Source: Pinus tabuliformis (taxonomy: Eukaryota > Streptophyta > Pinopsida > Pinales > Pinaceae). Taken from it: a stretch of DNA of 64,000 bases. Shown here piece by piece: positions 11,004-22,032 of this stretch (its first letter is position 1; every line of letters begins with the position of its first letter). The stretch is from contig CM062808.1 in NCBI GenBank assembly GCA_031772625.1, forward strand, positions 471,631,655 through 471,695,654, read 5' to 3'. The notes beneath the pieces are model-generated. The model was not told where the DNA came from. It saw nothing but the letters and a program-made list of their open reading frames with translations, and made no database searches. Made by a program: the position numbers and the translations under genes.

Positions 11004-12185
11004 ATTGCAAGATATGTTTGGATTCGTTTCTTCTTTCTTTAGGGTTGGTTCCTAGTGTATATCCTCTTCTTTTGATGTTTCTTGATCCTTTTGTTCCTCA
11101 TCTTCACAATCTATGTAAAATAATTTCTTCTCAACACACTTATGACCTTTAATGTATTTTCTATCACAATTGTAACAAATCCCTTTTGCTATTTTTTCCT
11201 CCAACTGTTGTGGTGTCAACATTGTAGGTTGTGGAAGGCTAAGAGCATCAACACTTCCATATTTATAGTTGTGAGTTGTAGACTTCCTTCATGCTATAAT
11301 TTTTCTTTCTACTTTTATGACCACCTTGAATGCCTTCTCCAATGAATCAGGTTCCCAAAGGCGAACCTCACGTTGGATGTTATTCTTTAAAGTCCCTAAG
11401 AAGACATCAATCCTATGCTCCTCTAGAATATCATTTACCCTGATATTCAGTTTTTGGAAGTCCTCAATGTGCTCTTCCAGTGAACCCTTTTATTTGAGAT
11501 TTATAAATTGGCTAAAGAAGGTGTTTCTCTTTGTATCCTCATAATGTGCTATCATTTCCTCCATAAAAATTGATCAAGTGACAAGTGGTTTATGAGAACA
11601 AATCCATTGATACCATACAAACTAATTTGATTCTCAATATAAAGATGCAATGTGTGCCTTTTGTGTGTGTTGCACATTATAGAGATCAAAATATTTCTCC
11701 ATCTGTAGTATTCATGTTACCAGATCCTTGCCATCAAACTTCCTCATATCAATCTTTAGAATATGGTGGGTCTTCAATCCCAAGTTAGAGTATATGAAAT
11801 CATGATTAAAATTATTTTTTTTCTCATCATGAGTTTCATCTAATACATTTTTGCCATTAGGAAGCATTTCTTGTAGCAACTTTGTCAATCCTTCCTTCAA
11901 ACCTTCCATGTCTACTTTTAAACCATTCTTCAAATCCATGTTGCCTTTAATTTTTGCTTCTATGCCATATTTCAAACCTTCCATGTTTTCTTTTAAACCA
12001 TTCTTCGAACCATCCATCTTAGCTTCCATTTCATTTTTGGTTACTCTTTGTGAGAGGAAAATTTGTTGCACTTGGTCACGTAATTTTGATATATCATGTT
12101 GCATTTCTTCCTCTTCTTCATGCGTCATAGTAGAAATTTTAGGTTTCTTACTAGGTGTTTCCATTTTATTTATTAGGCTCATCAA
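11004..12185 (-). pseudogene. Gag of the chromovirus (broken)
   Basis: The N-terminal open frame (11712-12185, 157 codons) starts with a hydrophilic, lysine- and glutamate-rich segment. It then shows about three repeats of an M(E/D)GLK(N/Y)G type unit, giving an amphipathic coiled-coil look. It continues in other frames to a zinc knuckle at 11136-11179 reading CYNCDRKYIKGHKC, the form found in plant chromovirus Gag. Gag makes the particle and binds RNA. At least two frameshifts separate the pieces. The start at 12185 is the first methionine of the open stretch and is uncertain. Confidence 0.75.
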
Positions 12186-12844
12186 TTACTGATATTTATT
12201 CTTCACTATATTCTTCTAATCAATTCAAACTATTTTTTCAAACAAAACTTATGCAAATTTTAAAAAAATACACAACTTTTTCTTGCTTTATAGGAGCTCG
12301 ATATTGAATCTATTGTATCTTTGTAATTTCAGGTCTCCAAGGTATGAAATTTCATCCTATGTTAGTACTATGATTCCTATTTCCAACCCCATAAGTCATA
12401 TCGAGATTGGATTATTCAAGAAAGAGTTATTCCCAATATCCCACGATGACCCGATTATAGACAGGTTTAGTAGAGTGAACCTGTAAATTTTGCCACATGT
12501 CATTGTTTTGAATTTTGGACTCGAAAATGATACCCAAACAACTAAATTCCATCCTATTTCGGTCACTTTTTACAAAATTTAAATCTGATGCTCATAGAAA
12601 AAGTTATGGTGATTTTACCAAGGTCGCATGTTTGAGATTGAATTCTGGAGCCTGAAAAAACCGTAACATTGTCAGATCATATCTACAAAAGTATAGCGAG
12701 CCAAGATCTAAAATTCACACATGAGGTTCACCACAATTTAGGATCCACTTGGTTTAATTTTAGCTTTTGAAGCTTCATATAATAAACGTTATAGTGAAAA
12801 TTCCACGATGACCTGTTTGAAGCAGCAAAACCCTAGAATCCAAA
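12186..12844 (-). other. Leader between chromovirus 5' LTR and gag
   Basis: About 660 bases between the primer site and the gag start. I see no gene or strong secondary feature. This is the untranslated leader position of the element. Confidence 0.6.
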
Positions 12845-12856
12845 GCTCTAATACCA
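12845..12856 (-). other. Primer-binding site of the chromovirus
   Basis: On the minus strand this reads TGGTATTAGAGC, one change from the initiator methionine tRNA complement TGGTATCAGAGC. It lies two bases inside the 5' LTR and proves the minus orientation. Confidence 0.85.
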
Positions 12857-12858
12857 AA

Positions 12859-13171
12859 TGTTATACAACCAACTCACAAAATAAAAGAAGAAATAGATCA
12901 ACAACTTCAAAATTAGCCTCTTTTAGGGGGAAAACTCCTTTAGATTACAAAAATGAACAATTCTTGGATGAGACAATATATAGGAGTTTAAGGGGATACA
13001 ATTATAATCAGACCTTACATAACAATAATATTGTAAGGACACGAAAATAAAAATAGTGGGCTTCTATGGAACACAATAATAACAATATGGGGACTACATG
13101 GGCACAAAATTACAATGAAGGGGTTTCACTAGTGAAAATAAGGGCTACACTAGTAGTATAGGGACCTAACA
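12859..13171 (-). repeat. 5' LTR of the chromovirus
   Basis: This 313-base repeat reads TGTTAGGTCCC to GTATAACA on the minus strand. It matches the split left copy 3138-3364 plus 7220-7323. It is followed at 13172-13176 by CCCTT, identical to the bases before the left LTR. LTRs this short are usual for this group. Confidence 0.87.
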
Positions 13172-13591
13172 CCCTTTCACACTCACAATGGTTGGGTTAA
13201 TAATCAAAGTTTGTAAATTTATACTGTGTGGGTATAACCTTTGTTGTTTTGCATCTATAGCAACTTGCATGACTAGAAGTAGCCAGACACCAACTTCATG
13301 TAAGAGTTATGGTGGTAGAGGTACTTTTATTATAGGATCACCAAATGAAGGGCCCTCAAAGCTCAAATAAAGAAGAAAAAAGCCAAATCTACATAAATTA
13401 TGTCAAACATTCACACAATTAGGACTCCAAAGTCGTACATGTTTCCTGCTTGACAAGTTTTCTACAAATATTTATGAGTAAGATCCACCATATTTATGGA
13501 TACATTTGCGGAAATTTTTTTTGTACCATGCGATTAGCCTACTTGACAAAACTCCATTTTTTTCTACACAAATACAAAATATTTCATTTGA

Positions 13592-13835
13592 ATGTTACTA
13601 GACTCAGGTGTGGGCATATTACAAGAAATGGGTTTGGAAAAAGGATGGGGAGATAATGAAAATAATATCTTAGATATGATTCATTTGTTGTTGGAGATCC
13701 TTCAGGCACATGATCCATCAACTTTGGAAATGTTTCTAGGAAGGATTCCAATGTTTTTTTTTAAATTTTGTGATTATTTCAGCTCATGTTTATTTTGGGC
13801 AACCAATTTTAGGAACGCCAAACACTGGTGGATAG
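13592..13835 (+). pseudogene. Sucrose synthase exon fragment, copy 1
   Basis: The translation gives [21 protein letters not shown] and [14 protein letters not shown], which match the middle of plant sucrose synthase just before the glucosyltransferase domain. After a frameshift in a T run near 13752 it continues [11 protein letters not shown] and GTPNTGG, the equivalent of VILSPHGYFxQ and PDTGGQ. The glutamine codon is now TAG, and GTATT follows at 13836, matching the exon-intron junction of the real gene. The enzyme reversibly converts sucrose and UDP to UDP-glucose and fructose. This copy is only one broken exon. Confidence 0.85.
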
Positions 13836-14107
13836 GTATTTTTTTTTTTTAAATAATTGCAATTCCCATTCCACAATATCTTGTCTTGATTGTTTGATTG
13901 TATTTTGAACTTCTACTTTGATTTTATTTTGTCTTTTAACTATAAAATTTAACATACTTGGTATCATATCCATTTAAACAACATCCAAAACTTGAATATA
14001 ATATTAGTATTACAGTTGTTTTGTGTTAAAATATTTTTAGATTTAAATTTTATAGATTTAAAAGATAAAAACAAATGTCAATGCCTTCGTTTGATTGTTA
14101 CTTGACT

Positions 14108-14343
14108 CTGGTGTGGGCAGGTTATGGGAAATGTGATTGGAAAAAGGATGGGGAGACAATGCATCACATGACTTGGATATGATTCATTTGTTGTTGGAGA
14201 TCCTTTAGGCACTTGAGCTATTAACCTTAGAAATGTTTCTAGTAGGGTTTCCTATGGTTTTTAATGTTGTGATTCTTTCACCTCATTGGTTATTTTGGGC
14301 AAGAAAATGTTTTAGGTATGCCAAACAAAACATCGGTGGACAT
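14108..14343 (+). pseudogene. Sucrose synthase exon fragment, copy 2
   Basis: A second, more damaged copy of the same exon. Recognisable pieces are GKGWGDN-like sequence near 14140, [10 protein letters not shown] at 14178-14207, LTLEMFL, FPMVFNVVILSPH near 14250-14286 and GQENVLGMP. The copy keeps PMVFNVVILSP better than copy 1 does, so neither derives from the other in its present state. The exon ends at GGACAT and is followed by GTAAAC. Stops replace several codons. Confidence 0.82.
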
Positions 14344-14833
14344 GTAAACATATTTTTTATAATTGCAATGTTCATTCGAAGATATCTTCTTCGATTTATT
14401 GTTTGATTGTATTTTGAACATTTCTTTTGTTTTTTTTGTCTTTTAACTATGAAATTGAAAATATTTGGTATCATGTCCATTTAAAAAACAACCAAATCTT
14501 GAAGATGAAATTAATATTACACGATATTGATTGAAATCATTTTAGTTGTTTTGGGTTAAAATATTTTCATGGCTATAAGAAAATTTTACTTTCATGTTGT
14601 TTATATACTTGACCAAGTTCATACGTTAGCGAATGAAATGTTGTTTCAAATAAAATGACAAGGAGTAGACGTCAAATCTTAGATTATTTGTTTTCACAAG
14701 TTATCTACAACTTGAGCTTTTTAGCATGTAACTTGGTTGACATGATTACACCTAAGCTTTCCTTGAAGGTTGAATACTAAGTTACTAAGGTGTTTTTTTC
14801 TATGGTGACATTTTATTTATTTTGTTTATATAG

Positions 14834-14935
14834 GTCATTTGGCCACATAGTGGCCACTATCGCCCAATTGAAGAAAACTTGTTCAAGTTTCTTGCTTTTA
14901 TGGGGAAAAATGGCTTTGACATTGTTGATGTTGAG
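14834..14935 (+). pseudogene. IQM-type (IQ-motif protein family) exon fragment
   Basis: A 102-base open segment lies between an AG acceptor (14832-14833) and a GT donor (14936). It translates to 34 residues with WPHSGHYRPIEEN and NGFDIVDVE. WPHSGHYxPTEEN is a strongly conserved block of the plant IQM family of calmodulin-binding proteins. An intron-like stretch (14936-15037, GT to TTTTCAG) and a short following open segment that stops soon after suggest the original 3' gene structure. Only this block is recognisable; the IQ motif itself is absent. Confidence 0.72.
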
Positions 14936-15261
14936 GTATATGTCATATAAATCCTTTATAGTCTACTTTAGTTTATATTCTAGTGTTCATCATCTTTCAT
15001 GACTTACATTTTGCATTATATCTTCTTTTATTTTCAGAAAAGGAACTCAATATTGATGGTAAGAAGCAAGAATTGAAGAAAGAGGAGAACAATAACACTA
15101 GAGCGACAAACACAAAAAAAGGAAAAGAAAAGAATTGGTCTAGTCTTACCCTTAGCGCCAATATCCGACATAAGACAGACATAGAGACTGTTGGTCAAGT
15201 CTTTAGAGTTGGTGAATTCACTTGCAATTCCTTGGAACATGATGATAATGTTTTGAAGTAA

Positions 15262-15660
15262 TGAAACGACATTTCATGTGTAAATTTAGTCCAAGCAATA
15301 TTAAGTTGGAAACTCATATTGTAATACTTGACATTTCATATAATATAATTTATGTGGTTGAAATTATTTATAGTTGCACTTGATATTGTTTAGTATTGTT
15401 GTTGTTGTTTTTTTTTTTAGTTGCAAAATCCACTAATTAATTTATGTTTATTCATAATGAACACATAAAATCAATCTAAAACTAATAAATTAGTAGTTTA
15501 TATTTATTAATGATGAACACAAATAAAATGAATATACAACTAAATTAGTTGTTTATAATGATTGTTAATGAAAGTAAATGAAATGAATATAAACTACTAA
15601 ATTAGCCATTTATATAAGGAATATGAAACTACCAAGAAAAGATAAATGACTACTGAAAAT
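15262..15660. other. AT-rich spacer inside the CACTA-like element
   Basis: I see no gene here. Short repeats of the AAATTAGT and AATGAATATAAA kind occur, consistent with decayed subterminal sequence. Confidence 0.5.
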
Positions 15661-16175
15661 GATAAATTTATGATTACAAATGATGACTAAATTTTGCATA
15701 TATATGACTATTAGTAGCTAATTTATAGTATCTTATAACGCAACCTAAATTTAGTCATATTTTTTTGGTCATTAATTTGTTTCAAACGATGACTAAAATT
15801 TGCATATATATGACTATTAGTGGTTAATTTACAATATCTTATAACACGACCAACATTTTTGGTCATATTTCTTTGGTCATTAATTGGTTATATTGGGTGA
15901 TAATATAGTAATATATTTTGTTGTATATTTGGTCATTAATTGTGACAATTAATGACTAAATCAATGGCTAAATTAATGACCAAATTTATCACTAAATATA
16001 CTACTAGATGATGAAATTGAAACAAGAAATTAATGACTAAGCCAAAAATGACTAAAAGCTGGTCGTGTTATAAGATACTGTAAATTAGCTACTATTGGTC
16101 ACCGACTGAAAAATGGTCCTTTATTGCAAATTTTAGTCTTTTTTTTGGTAACTAATTAGCCATTTTGTACTAGTG
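15661..16175. repeat. Subterminal direct and inverted repeats
   Basis: Two direct units of about 107 bases (15676-15782 and 15783-15890) share TTTGCATATATATGACTATTA and ATCTTATAACxCGACC. The same block recurs in reverse complement at about 16040-16105 (GTTATAAGATACTGTAAATTA). Several TTAATGACTAAA motifs lie in between. Repeats in both orientations near a terminus are typical of CACTA elements. Confidence 0.72.
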
Positions 16176-16179
16176 ATTG

Positions 16180-18874
16180 TTCTTGCGAGTGGAGCAAAAA
16201 TATTGTAGTCTTTGGAGAAAAAATTATGTTATGGCATAAAAACTAAGACATGTTGTAGAGAATGACATTTGAATACTACATGGTAATGATATGGTACAAA
16301 GTATGTCTAATTTCTCTCTAGATTTTGAATTTTGTGAACATTGTGTATAAAGGAAACAAAATTGAATTTGGTTATCTTTTGCTGCTAAGAGGGCAGAAGG
16401 AATATTACAACTAGTGCAGAGTGTTGTTTTTGGACTTGTATTGGTTCCATCACTAAGTAAATCTGTATACTATGTCTCATTTATAGATGAATTCTCAATG
16501 AATATATGGATATATTTCCTACAGAAGAGACCTAAAGTCTTTGATAGGTTTAAATAATTTAAGGCTCTAGTGGAAAATCAATCAAGGAAGAAGATTAAGG
16601 TGTTGAGGACAGATAATAGTGGAGAGAAGTGGAAAGGAATTCAAATAGTTCTGTAAGAAGTGTGGTATAGCATGACAAAATACTGCTCCATACACACCTA
16701 AAAAAAATGGAGTCGCAGAAAAGATGAATAGGACACTGATGGAAAAATAAAGGAGCATGCTTAGTGGTGATGGGTTAGGATAGAAATTTTGGGTAGAGAT
16801 AGTTACCTAGTTAATAGACCGCCTTCATCAACATTGGAGGATAAGAATCCACAGGAGGTATGGAATGATAAGAAACACTCTCTCTCACATCTCATGGTAT
16901 TTGGTTGCAATGCATATGCACATGCTCCAAAGGATAAAATAACCAAGTTGGATCATAAATATGAAAGGTGCATATTTATTGAGTATAAATATGGTTTAAA
17001 TGGTTACACGATTTGGAACCTAGAAATAAAGAAGGTTATGTACAATCGAGATGTGTATTTAGAGATGTGAAGGATGTCATGAAACAAGAAGTCCTACCAA
17101 GGGAAAATAAACCATATAAGATATAGTTTGAACTAAAGGATGAAGAATCAGACTCTATAAAAGAACATGAATAAGAAGAAGAACCACACACTCCGAGATT
17201 GAGGAGATCAATTCGAGAAAGAAGGTAGCCAAATGGTTATACTCCACCTAATTTTTGTTCAAATTTTGGTTTACTCATTATTAATTATGATGATACTAGA
17301 ACTATTATGTAGGAAGTGGATTCAGATGATGGTAAACTATGGAAAAAGACCATGGTTGAAGAAATGGTAGCCTTGGATAAGAATGAGGCTTGGGATCTGG
17401 TGGAGTTGTTGATTGGATGAAAACTCATTGGAAACAAATGGGTGCTTAACAAGAATTTGAATGCATAAGGAAAATAATAGAAATACAAGCTCAGTTAGTA
17501 GCAAACAATTATTCTTGGGTGTAAGGAATTGATTTTGGTGATATTTTTTCTTCTGTTGTCAAGCTAGTTTCCATTAAATTTCTTTTATATATTGATGTTG
17601 CTTTTGATTTTGAGGTAGAGAAATTTGATGTGAAGACAACATTCCTACATGGAGATTTATAAGAAGATATCTACATGAAGTAGCTAGAAGGATTTGTATT
17701 GAAGGGTGAGAACGAATTGGTATACAGGCTAAAAAAGTCTCTATATGGGTTAAAAAAATCTCCATGGATGTGGTATAAAATTTTTGTTACACATATACAG
17801 GGACTTTGATTCACAAGGAGAAAAGTGGATCACTATGTTTATTTTTAATTAATTGGTGATTGTGTTATTTATTTGGTCTTGTATGCAGATGATATGTTGT
17901 TGATTTGAAATGAACAAGAAATTATCCAGGATGTGAAGACCCAATTGTCTTGTAAATTTGACATGAAGGATCTTGTCTTGGTGCTACAAATTTTATGTTG
18001 GGAATGGAAATTAAAAGAGATTGAGAAAAGAGGGAGCCCTCGTTAAATCATAGGAAGTATTTCAAGACAATGTTGCAAAGGTTTAATATGCACTAATGTA
18101 AACTAGTGAAGCTCCCTATTCTTGTAGGTGTAAATATATTTGTAGAACAATGTCCCAAGACACAGGAAGAGGACATGTCCCATGTTTCATACACGAGTGC
18201 AGTTGGACGTTTCATGTATGCAATGGTCTGTACCATACCAGACGTTGCACATGCAATGGGAGTATTGATTAGGTTTATATCAAAACCAAGGTAGGAGCAT
18301 TGGATAATAGTAAAGAGGGGTTTTAGGTATCTGCATGGCATTAGTGATTATGGTTTGTACTACCAAGGAAGATCATGATTGGAAAATGTTGGATATCAGT
18401 AGATTTATTAATGTAGACCAAGCTAGAGATTTGGATCAAAAATATCTACAACTGTGTATGTGTTTAACCTATTTGGAGGAGCAATCAATTGGACGAGGAA
18501 GAGACATTTTGTAGTGGCACTTTCAACTACAAATATGAATACATGGCAGCCACTAATGCAAGCAAGGAGGCAATTTGGTTACATAAATTGTGTTGAGGTA
18601 TGGGTTTTCTACAACAAGCTATAAGGATATATTGTGATAGCCAAAGTGCAATTTTATTGGCAAATATCCCTTCTTATCATTCAAATTCAAAGCATATTGA
18701 AAGGTGTTGTTGGTAAAGGTGGACATTTTGAAGAATGTTGCAGATGCATTGACAATGTCTATGAACATTGAGAAGTTCTCTTAGTGTAGAGAAATAAGGG
18801 GCATTGTTTCCGAGACATGGTGACTGTGTGCTCCAGCGTCACCTTCTGTGCAAAGAAAACAAAAAGCGGGAGAA
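16180..18874 (+). pseudogene. Ty1/copia pol remnant, family C copy 1
   Basis: The sequence enters abruptly in the region before integrase and runs to the end of RNase H. Recognisable blocks include the integrase core near 16400-16740, LxxPPSSTLEDKNPQEVW (16810-16865), HLMVFGCNAYAHAPKDK, and RT at about 17380-17900 with an LYADDMLL box near 17882-17900 (usual YVDD). RT/RNase H remains continue at 18106-18600 with CPKTQEEDMSHV. It is the same family as 23039-26019 and 37943-41713, which supplied the alignment. More than ten stops show long decay. Gag and the 5' LTR lie outside, probably separated by the CACTA-like insertion. Confidence 0.8.
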
Positions 18875-19270
18875 TGTTGGGTATGTTTTATTTTTTTTGC
18901 CTGAATTTTGTTTGGTTAGTTTTTTGTGTCTGTTTTTGGTAGTTTATGGCAAGTGGTTTTCTCTCTTAGCAATTTTTAGCGCATGGTGGTTTTTGCAATG
19001 GTTTTGTAGATCTAGTCATACGAACTATGATTATATTCTAATCCAGGGTTAATGGATTGGGGGTTTATGAATGCTATGACATTTATATAATTATAGAGGA
19101 ACATAATGAAAAATAAATCTAGTTTTCTTGGTTTTGGGTTCCAGGAGAAAAAAAAATTATGTATATTTTTTGTGTTTTCCATTGTATATTTTCCATTAGT
19201 TTTAAGATTTTTTTTGTGATGGAAAATGTAACTAGTTTTGGTCTTCATAATTATCATTGTACTTGTGTCA
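18875..19270 (+). repeat. 3' LTR of copia family C copy 1
   Basis: It begins TGTTGGGTATG right after a purine-rich AAAAAGCGGGAGAA tract (18861-18874). It parallels the copy-2 LTR (23039-23438): both contain TTTTGTAGATCT, ATTCTAATCCA, GGATTGGGG and ATAATGAAAAATxAATC. The right end is approximate because the final third is very AT-rich and diverged. Confidence 0.7.
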
Positions 19271-20171
19271 TTATATATTTCATGTATAAAGAAAAATAAA
19301 TAAAAAAAAGTTTTATTTTTCAAGCATGGGTTTCATGCTCAAGTCAAATTGTTAATAATTAGAGCAAGCATGATTTTCATGATTCTAGAGTTTATTGAGC
19401 CAAATAAATATTTTTCATGAGCGATTCTATTGTACTCGAGTCAAGTCCCATTTGGACTTTTGAGAGAAAGTGGAAAAAGAATTTTGAGTCAAAATTGTTA
19501 ATTTTGTCCCCACAAGACCAAGTCGGCCCTAAAAGGGACCCATTTCACCTATTGGATATGTATATATTTAGTGCAGTTTGACCTCATTTTAATCCAAAAA
19601 TAAAGTTTGATTTCTATGCCAAGAAGACAGAGAAAGCCAACAAATAAAGTCAAAAGAGAGAGAGAGAGGGGCAAATTAGGAAGAAGTTATGCTACACGTA
19701 TAAAAAATATGCCCTAGTTTCTATCACACATCTAAAGTTGTTGAAGTTGCAATGGCTGAAAATTGTAGACCTAATTGTAGGGGCCTAAAATTTGAAGTTT
19801 GAGCAAGTTTAGAAGGCTTTGACTGTTGTTGACTTGGGTTGACTTTGACTGGTTGGAATATATTTGAAGGAGGGTTGACTTGGGTATTATGGGAGGTCTT
19901 AGTTTTATATTTTGGGTCTTGGATTTCTCATTTTGATCTGATTCTATAAGAAGAAAATATTCTTTTGGGTTTTCCCCTTAGAGTTGTTTTTCCTTGACTT
20001 GGAGCCTATATCTTGTGTTCATTATCTTTTTGTGATTTTCATGGTTTATGGTTTTAGTAATTGTTTGATTGAAATAACATAATAAAAGTAATAATAAGTC
20101 AACATATCTTCACAATCAGTTATCAAGTAAAGAAAAATTGCCCTAATTGCTTCCCTATATATTTCTCAACA
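19271..20171 (+). repeat. Probable 5' LTR end of a second copia family (family D)
   Basis: The stretch ends CTCAACA at 20171, directly before a copia primer site. It has LTR-like content: a TATA-type ATATGTATATATTTAG near 19556-19571 and AT-rich downstream sequence. The left boundary was not found and no partner LTR is visible, so the extent is a guess. No gene is seen in this stretch. Confidence 0.45.
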
Positions 20172-20184
20172 TGGTATCATAGCT
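20172..20184 (+). other. Primer-binding site of copia family D
   Basis: TGGTATCATAGCT matches the initiator methionine tRNA complement TGGTATCAGAGC with one change. It lies immediately after the LTR terminal CA. Confidence 0.75.
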
Positions 20185-20687
20185 AAGGTGAGGAGAAGGT
20201 GGCTTGAAGATCACTCTTTTTGGCATAAGTAAGAAGACATTCATCAAATCTACTTTTGAACACATCATTTGATAAGGACACAAAGAAGAGATTAAGGAAT
20301 AAGTCTCATCAATCATCTTGAAGGAAGAACCCTACATCAACTATCCATCTCTTTGTCACCATCATTGAAAGCTCTTGGTTACTCATCATCATTTTGAAAT
20401 AAATCATCATCTCTCTCTTGGAAGCTCTTTGATCATCACCCATTTTGGAAGAATTCTCTATATAATCCATCAGTTAAGAAACATCAAGAATCCTGGGAAC
20501 ATCATCTACACTCTTGGAAGCATCATCATTCTTTTTTGAGGAAGCTTGAAGATAACATTGTACTATCTATCCTAGAATTCATCATTCTAGGACATATTTA
20601 AGGTTTTTTGGAAGTCTTGGGAGCATCTTGATATTTTAAGACCTCATCATCAAGTAGGAAAATATTTTGAGTACTACATTACTTTTT

Positions 20688-21571
20688 ATGTCTCAATCTT
20701 CAAATCAAATGACCTCATTTTGTAAATAAGGCAATAAGCTTGATGGATCAACAAACTTTCAAGCATGGAAGAAGAGAATAGATTTGGTGCTAATAGAAAA
20801 TGAAGTCATAGATTATGTTCTAGGCAAGGTTACATAACTAGAGAAGGATAAGACTCAAGAATTGGGCAAGTACATTAAAGGAGAAGTCAGGGCTCAAAGG
20901 ATTCTCATTGAATCCATCAAATATCATCTTATTCCATTTGTTGTAGATTTGGGCACATCTAAAGCAATCTATGACAAATTGGTAAAACTATGTTCTGTTA
21001 GTATGAGAGGTTAAAAAATATCTCTGAGGAATCAACTTTGCAAAGCAAGGTTTTATAAGGATGAAGAATTGGCCTCATATCTAATAAAGGTCTCACAGTT
21101 GAAGGATCAACTACAAGGACTTGGGGAATTTGTTTCCAATTCTCAATTAACAACTTGTATACTCAATGCTTTACCTTCAAAATGGAGTAGTTTTGCGACA
21201 CACATCTATTCAATAAAGGACACTCCAAACTTTGATGCGTTGGGGTCATTGTGCATTCTAGAAGAGACAATATTGAAAGCCAAAGATGACACCGAACCCA
21301 ATGAAAAGTCACAATCTTTTTCTTCTAGATTTAAGAAGAAGAATGTGATGTTTTGAAGGTTTAAACCCTAGCGAAATAACAACAATGACAAGAATAATAA
21401 GCTACGAGGAAAACAAGACATCTCTTAACTACACTTTAAAAGAGATTGTCCCAAGGATCCTCAAAATAGGAAGAACAATAAGAGAAACGGAAGGAGTGGA
21501 GCTCATATAGCTGAAGAAAATGAAGAACCTAAAAATAAGCTGAAGAATAAATATCCTAAAGATACCTATTA
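20688..21571 (+). pseudogene. Copia gag (UBN2 type), family D
   Basis: Starting at ATG 20688 the frame reads MSQSSNQM and, after a stop, KLDGSTNFQAWKKRIDLVL. It continues with the helical Gag core of plant copia elements (YDKLVKL, LRNQLCKARF, ELASYLIKVSQLKDQL, LTTCILNALPSKW). The longest intact piece is 21069-21356 (95 codons). A basic tail with KRDCPKD near 21430 is the remains of the zinc knuckle region. At least four stops break the frame. The sequence is then cut by the palindrome at 21572. Confidence 0.78.
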
Positions 21572-22032
21572 TTTAGAAAATTATCTTCTGGATCCATCAC
21601 ATAGTTGTAATAATTGTCGACGTGTTTCGAACCATCTAATGTGGTTCATCATCAAGATGAGATAAATGAAGATGATTATGATTTGATAGGGGGATAAAAA
21701 GAGGTAAAAAGTGATAGTTGTTAGAAAATAATAATGACTAGAAGAAGAAGGAAAAGGTGAAAAAAAGGTCAAAAAGTCAAAAAATAATAATGGGTAATAA
21801 ATTTTGGACTTTTATTACCCATTATTTTTTTTTGAATTTTGACTTATTTTTTCAATTTTTAAAAAAATTATTTTAGCCATTATTATTTTCTAACGATTAT
21901 CTCTTTTTATACCCATATCATATCATAATTCTCTTCATCTATGTCATCCTAATGATGAACCACATTAGATGGTTCAAAACACGTTGACAATTATTGCAAC
22001 TATGTGATGGATCCAAAATATAATTTTCTAAA
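21572..22032. mobile_element. Large palindrome (foldback/MITE-like) within copia family D
   Basis: The outer ends TTTAGAAAATTATCTTCTGG and its near reverse complement (22013-22032) start two arms of about 200 bases. The arms include GGATCCATCACATAGTTG on the left and CAACTATGTGATGGATCC on the right, and GAACCATCTAATGTGGTTC-type blocks. The centre (about 21780-21860) is T- and A-rich around ATAATGGGTAATAA/TTATTACCCATTAT. No open frame for a transposase exists. I could not identify a clear target duplication. Confidence 0.7.

Larger units (their letters stand above)
3138..13171 (-). mobile_element. Ty3/gypsy retrotransposon, chromovirus type, complete but dead
   Basis: On the minus strand the order is 5' LTR (12859-13171), primer-binding site, gag, protease, reverse transcriptase, RNase H, integrase, chromodomain, polypurine tract and 3' LTR (3138-7323, interrupted). 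The order protease-RT-RH-integrase and the C-terminal chromodomain are typical of plant chromoviruses. The exact 5-bp duplication CCCTT at 3133-3137 and 13172-13176 marks the insertion. All reading frames are broken by stops or frameshifts. Two later insertions lie inside it: an LTR element in the 3' LTR and a foldback element in the RT. About 5.9 kb remains once these are subtracted. Confidence 0.88.
13577..14560 (+). repeat. Tandem duplication of about 0.5 kb with sucrose synthase sequence
   Basis: The units are roughly 13577-14080 and 14085-14560. Both begin with a GTTACTxGACTCxGGTGTGGGCA segment, contain the same exon, and continue into the same downstream intron (TTGTTTGATTGTATTTTGAAC and TTGGTATCATxTCCATTTAAA). 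They have diverged by many substitutions and small indels, so the duplication is old. Confidence 0.82.
13177..16175. mobile_element. Probable CACTA-like transposon carrying plant exon fragments
   Basis: The right end, read on the minus strand from 16175, is CACTAGTACAAAATGG, a CACTA-type terminus. Just inside it lies a block of direct and inverted subterminal repeats (15676-16140), which such elements use for transposase binding. The interior holds two sucrose synthase exon copies and an IQM-type exon with introns, so genomic DNA and not mRNA was captured. The sequence to its right (16180 on) is copia pol joined mid-gene, showing an insertion. No transposase and no convincing left end were found. 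The left end may lie left of 3138, because the chromovirus inserted later at 3133-13176. Confidence 0.5.

Noticed and set aside
13177..13205. CACTCACAATGGTTGGG as the left terminus of the CACTA-like element
   Set aside because: Only the first few bases agree with the right terminus, and the chromovirus inserted here, so the true left end may be elsewhere.
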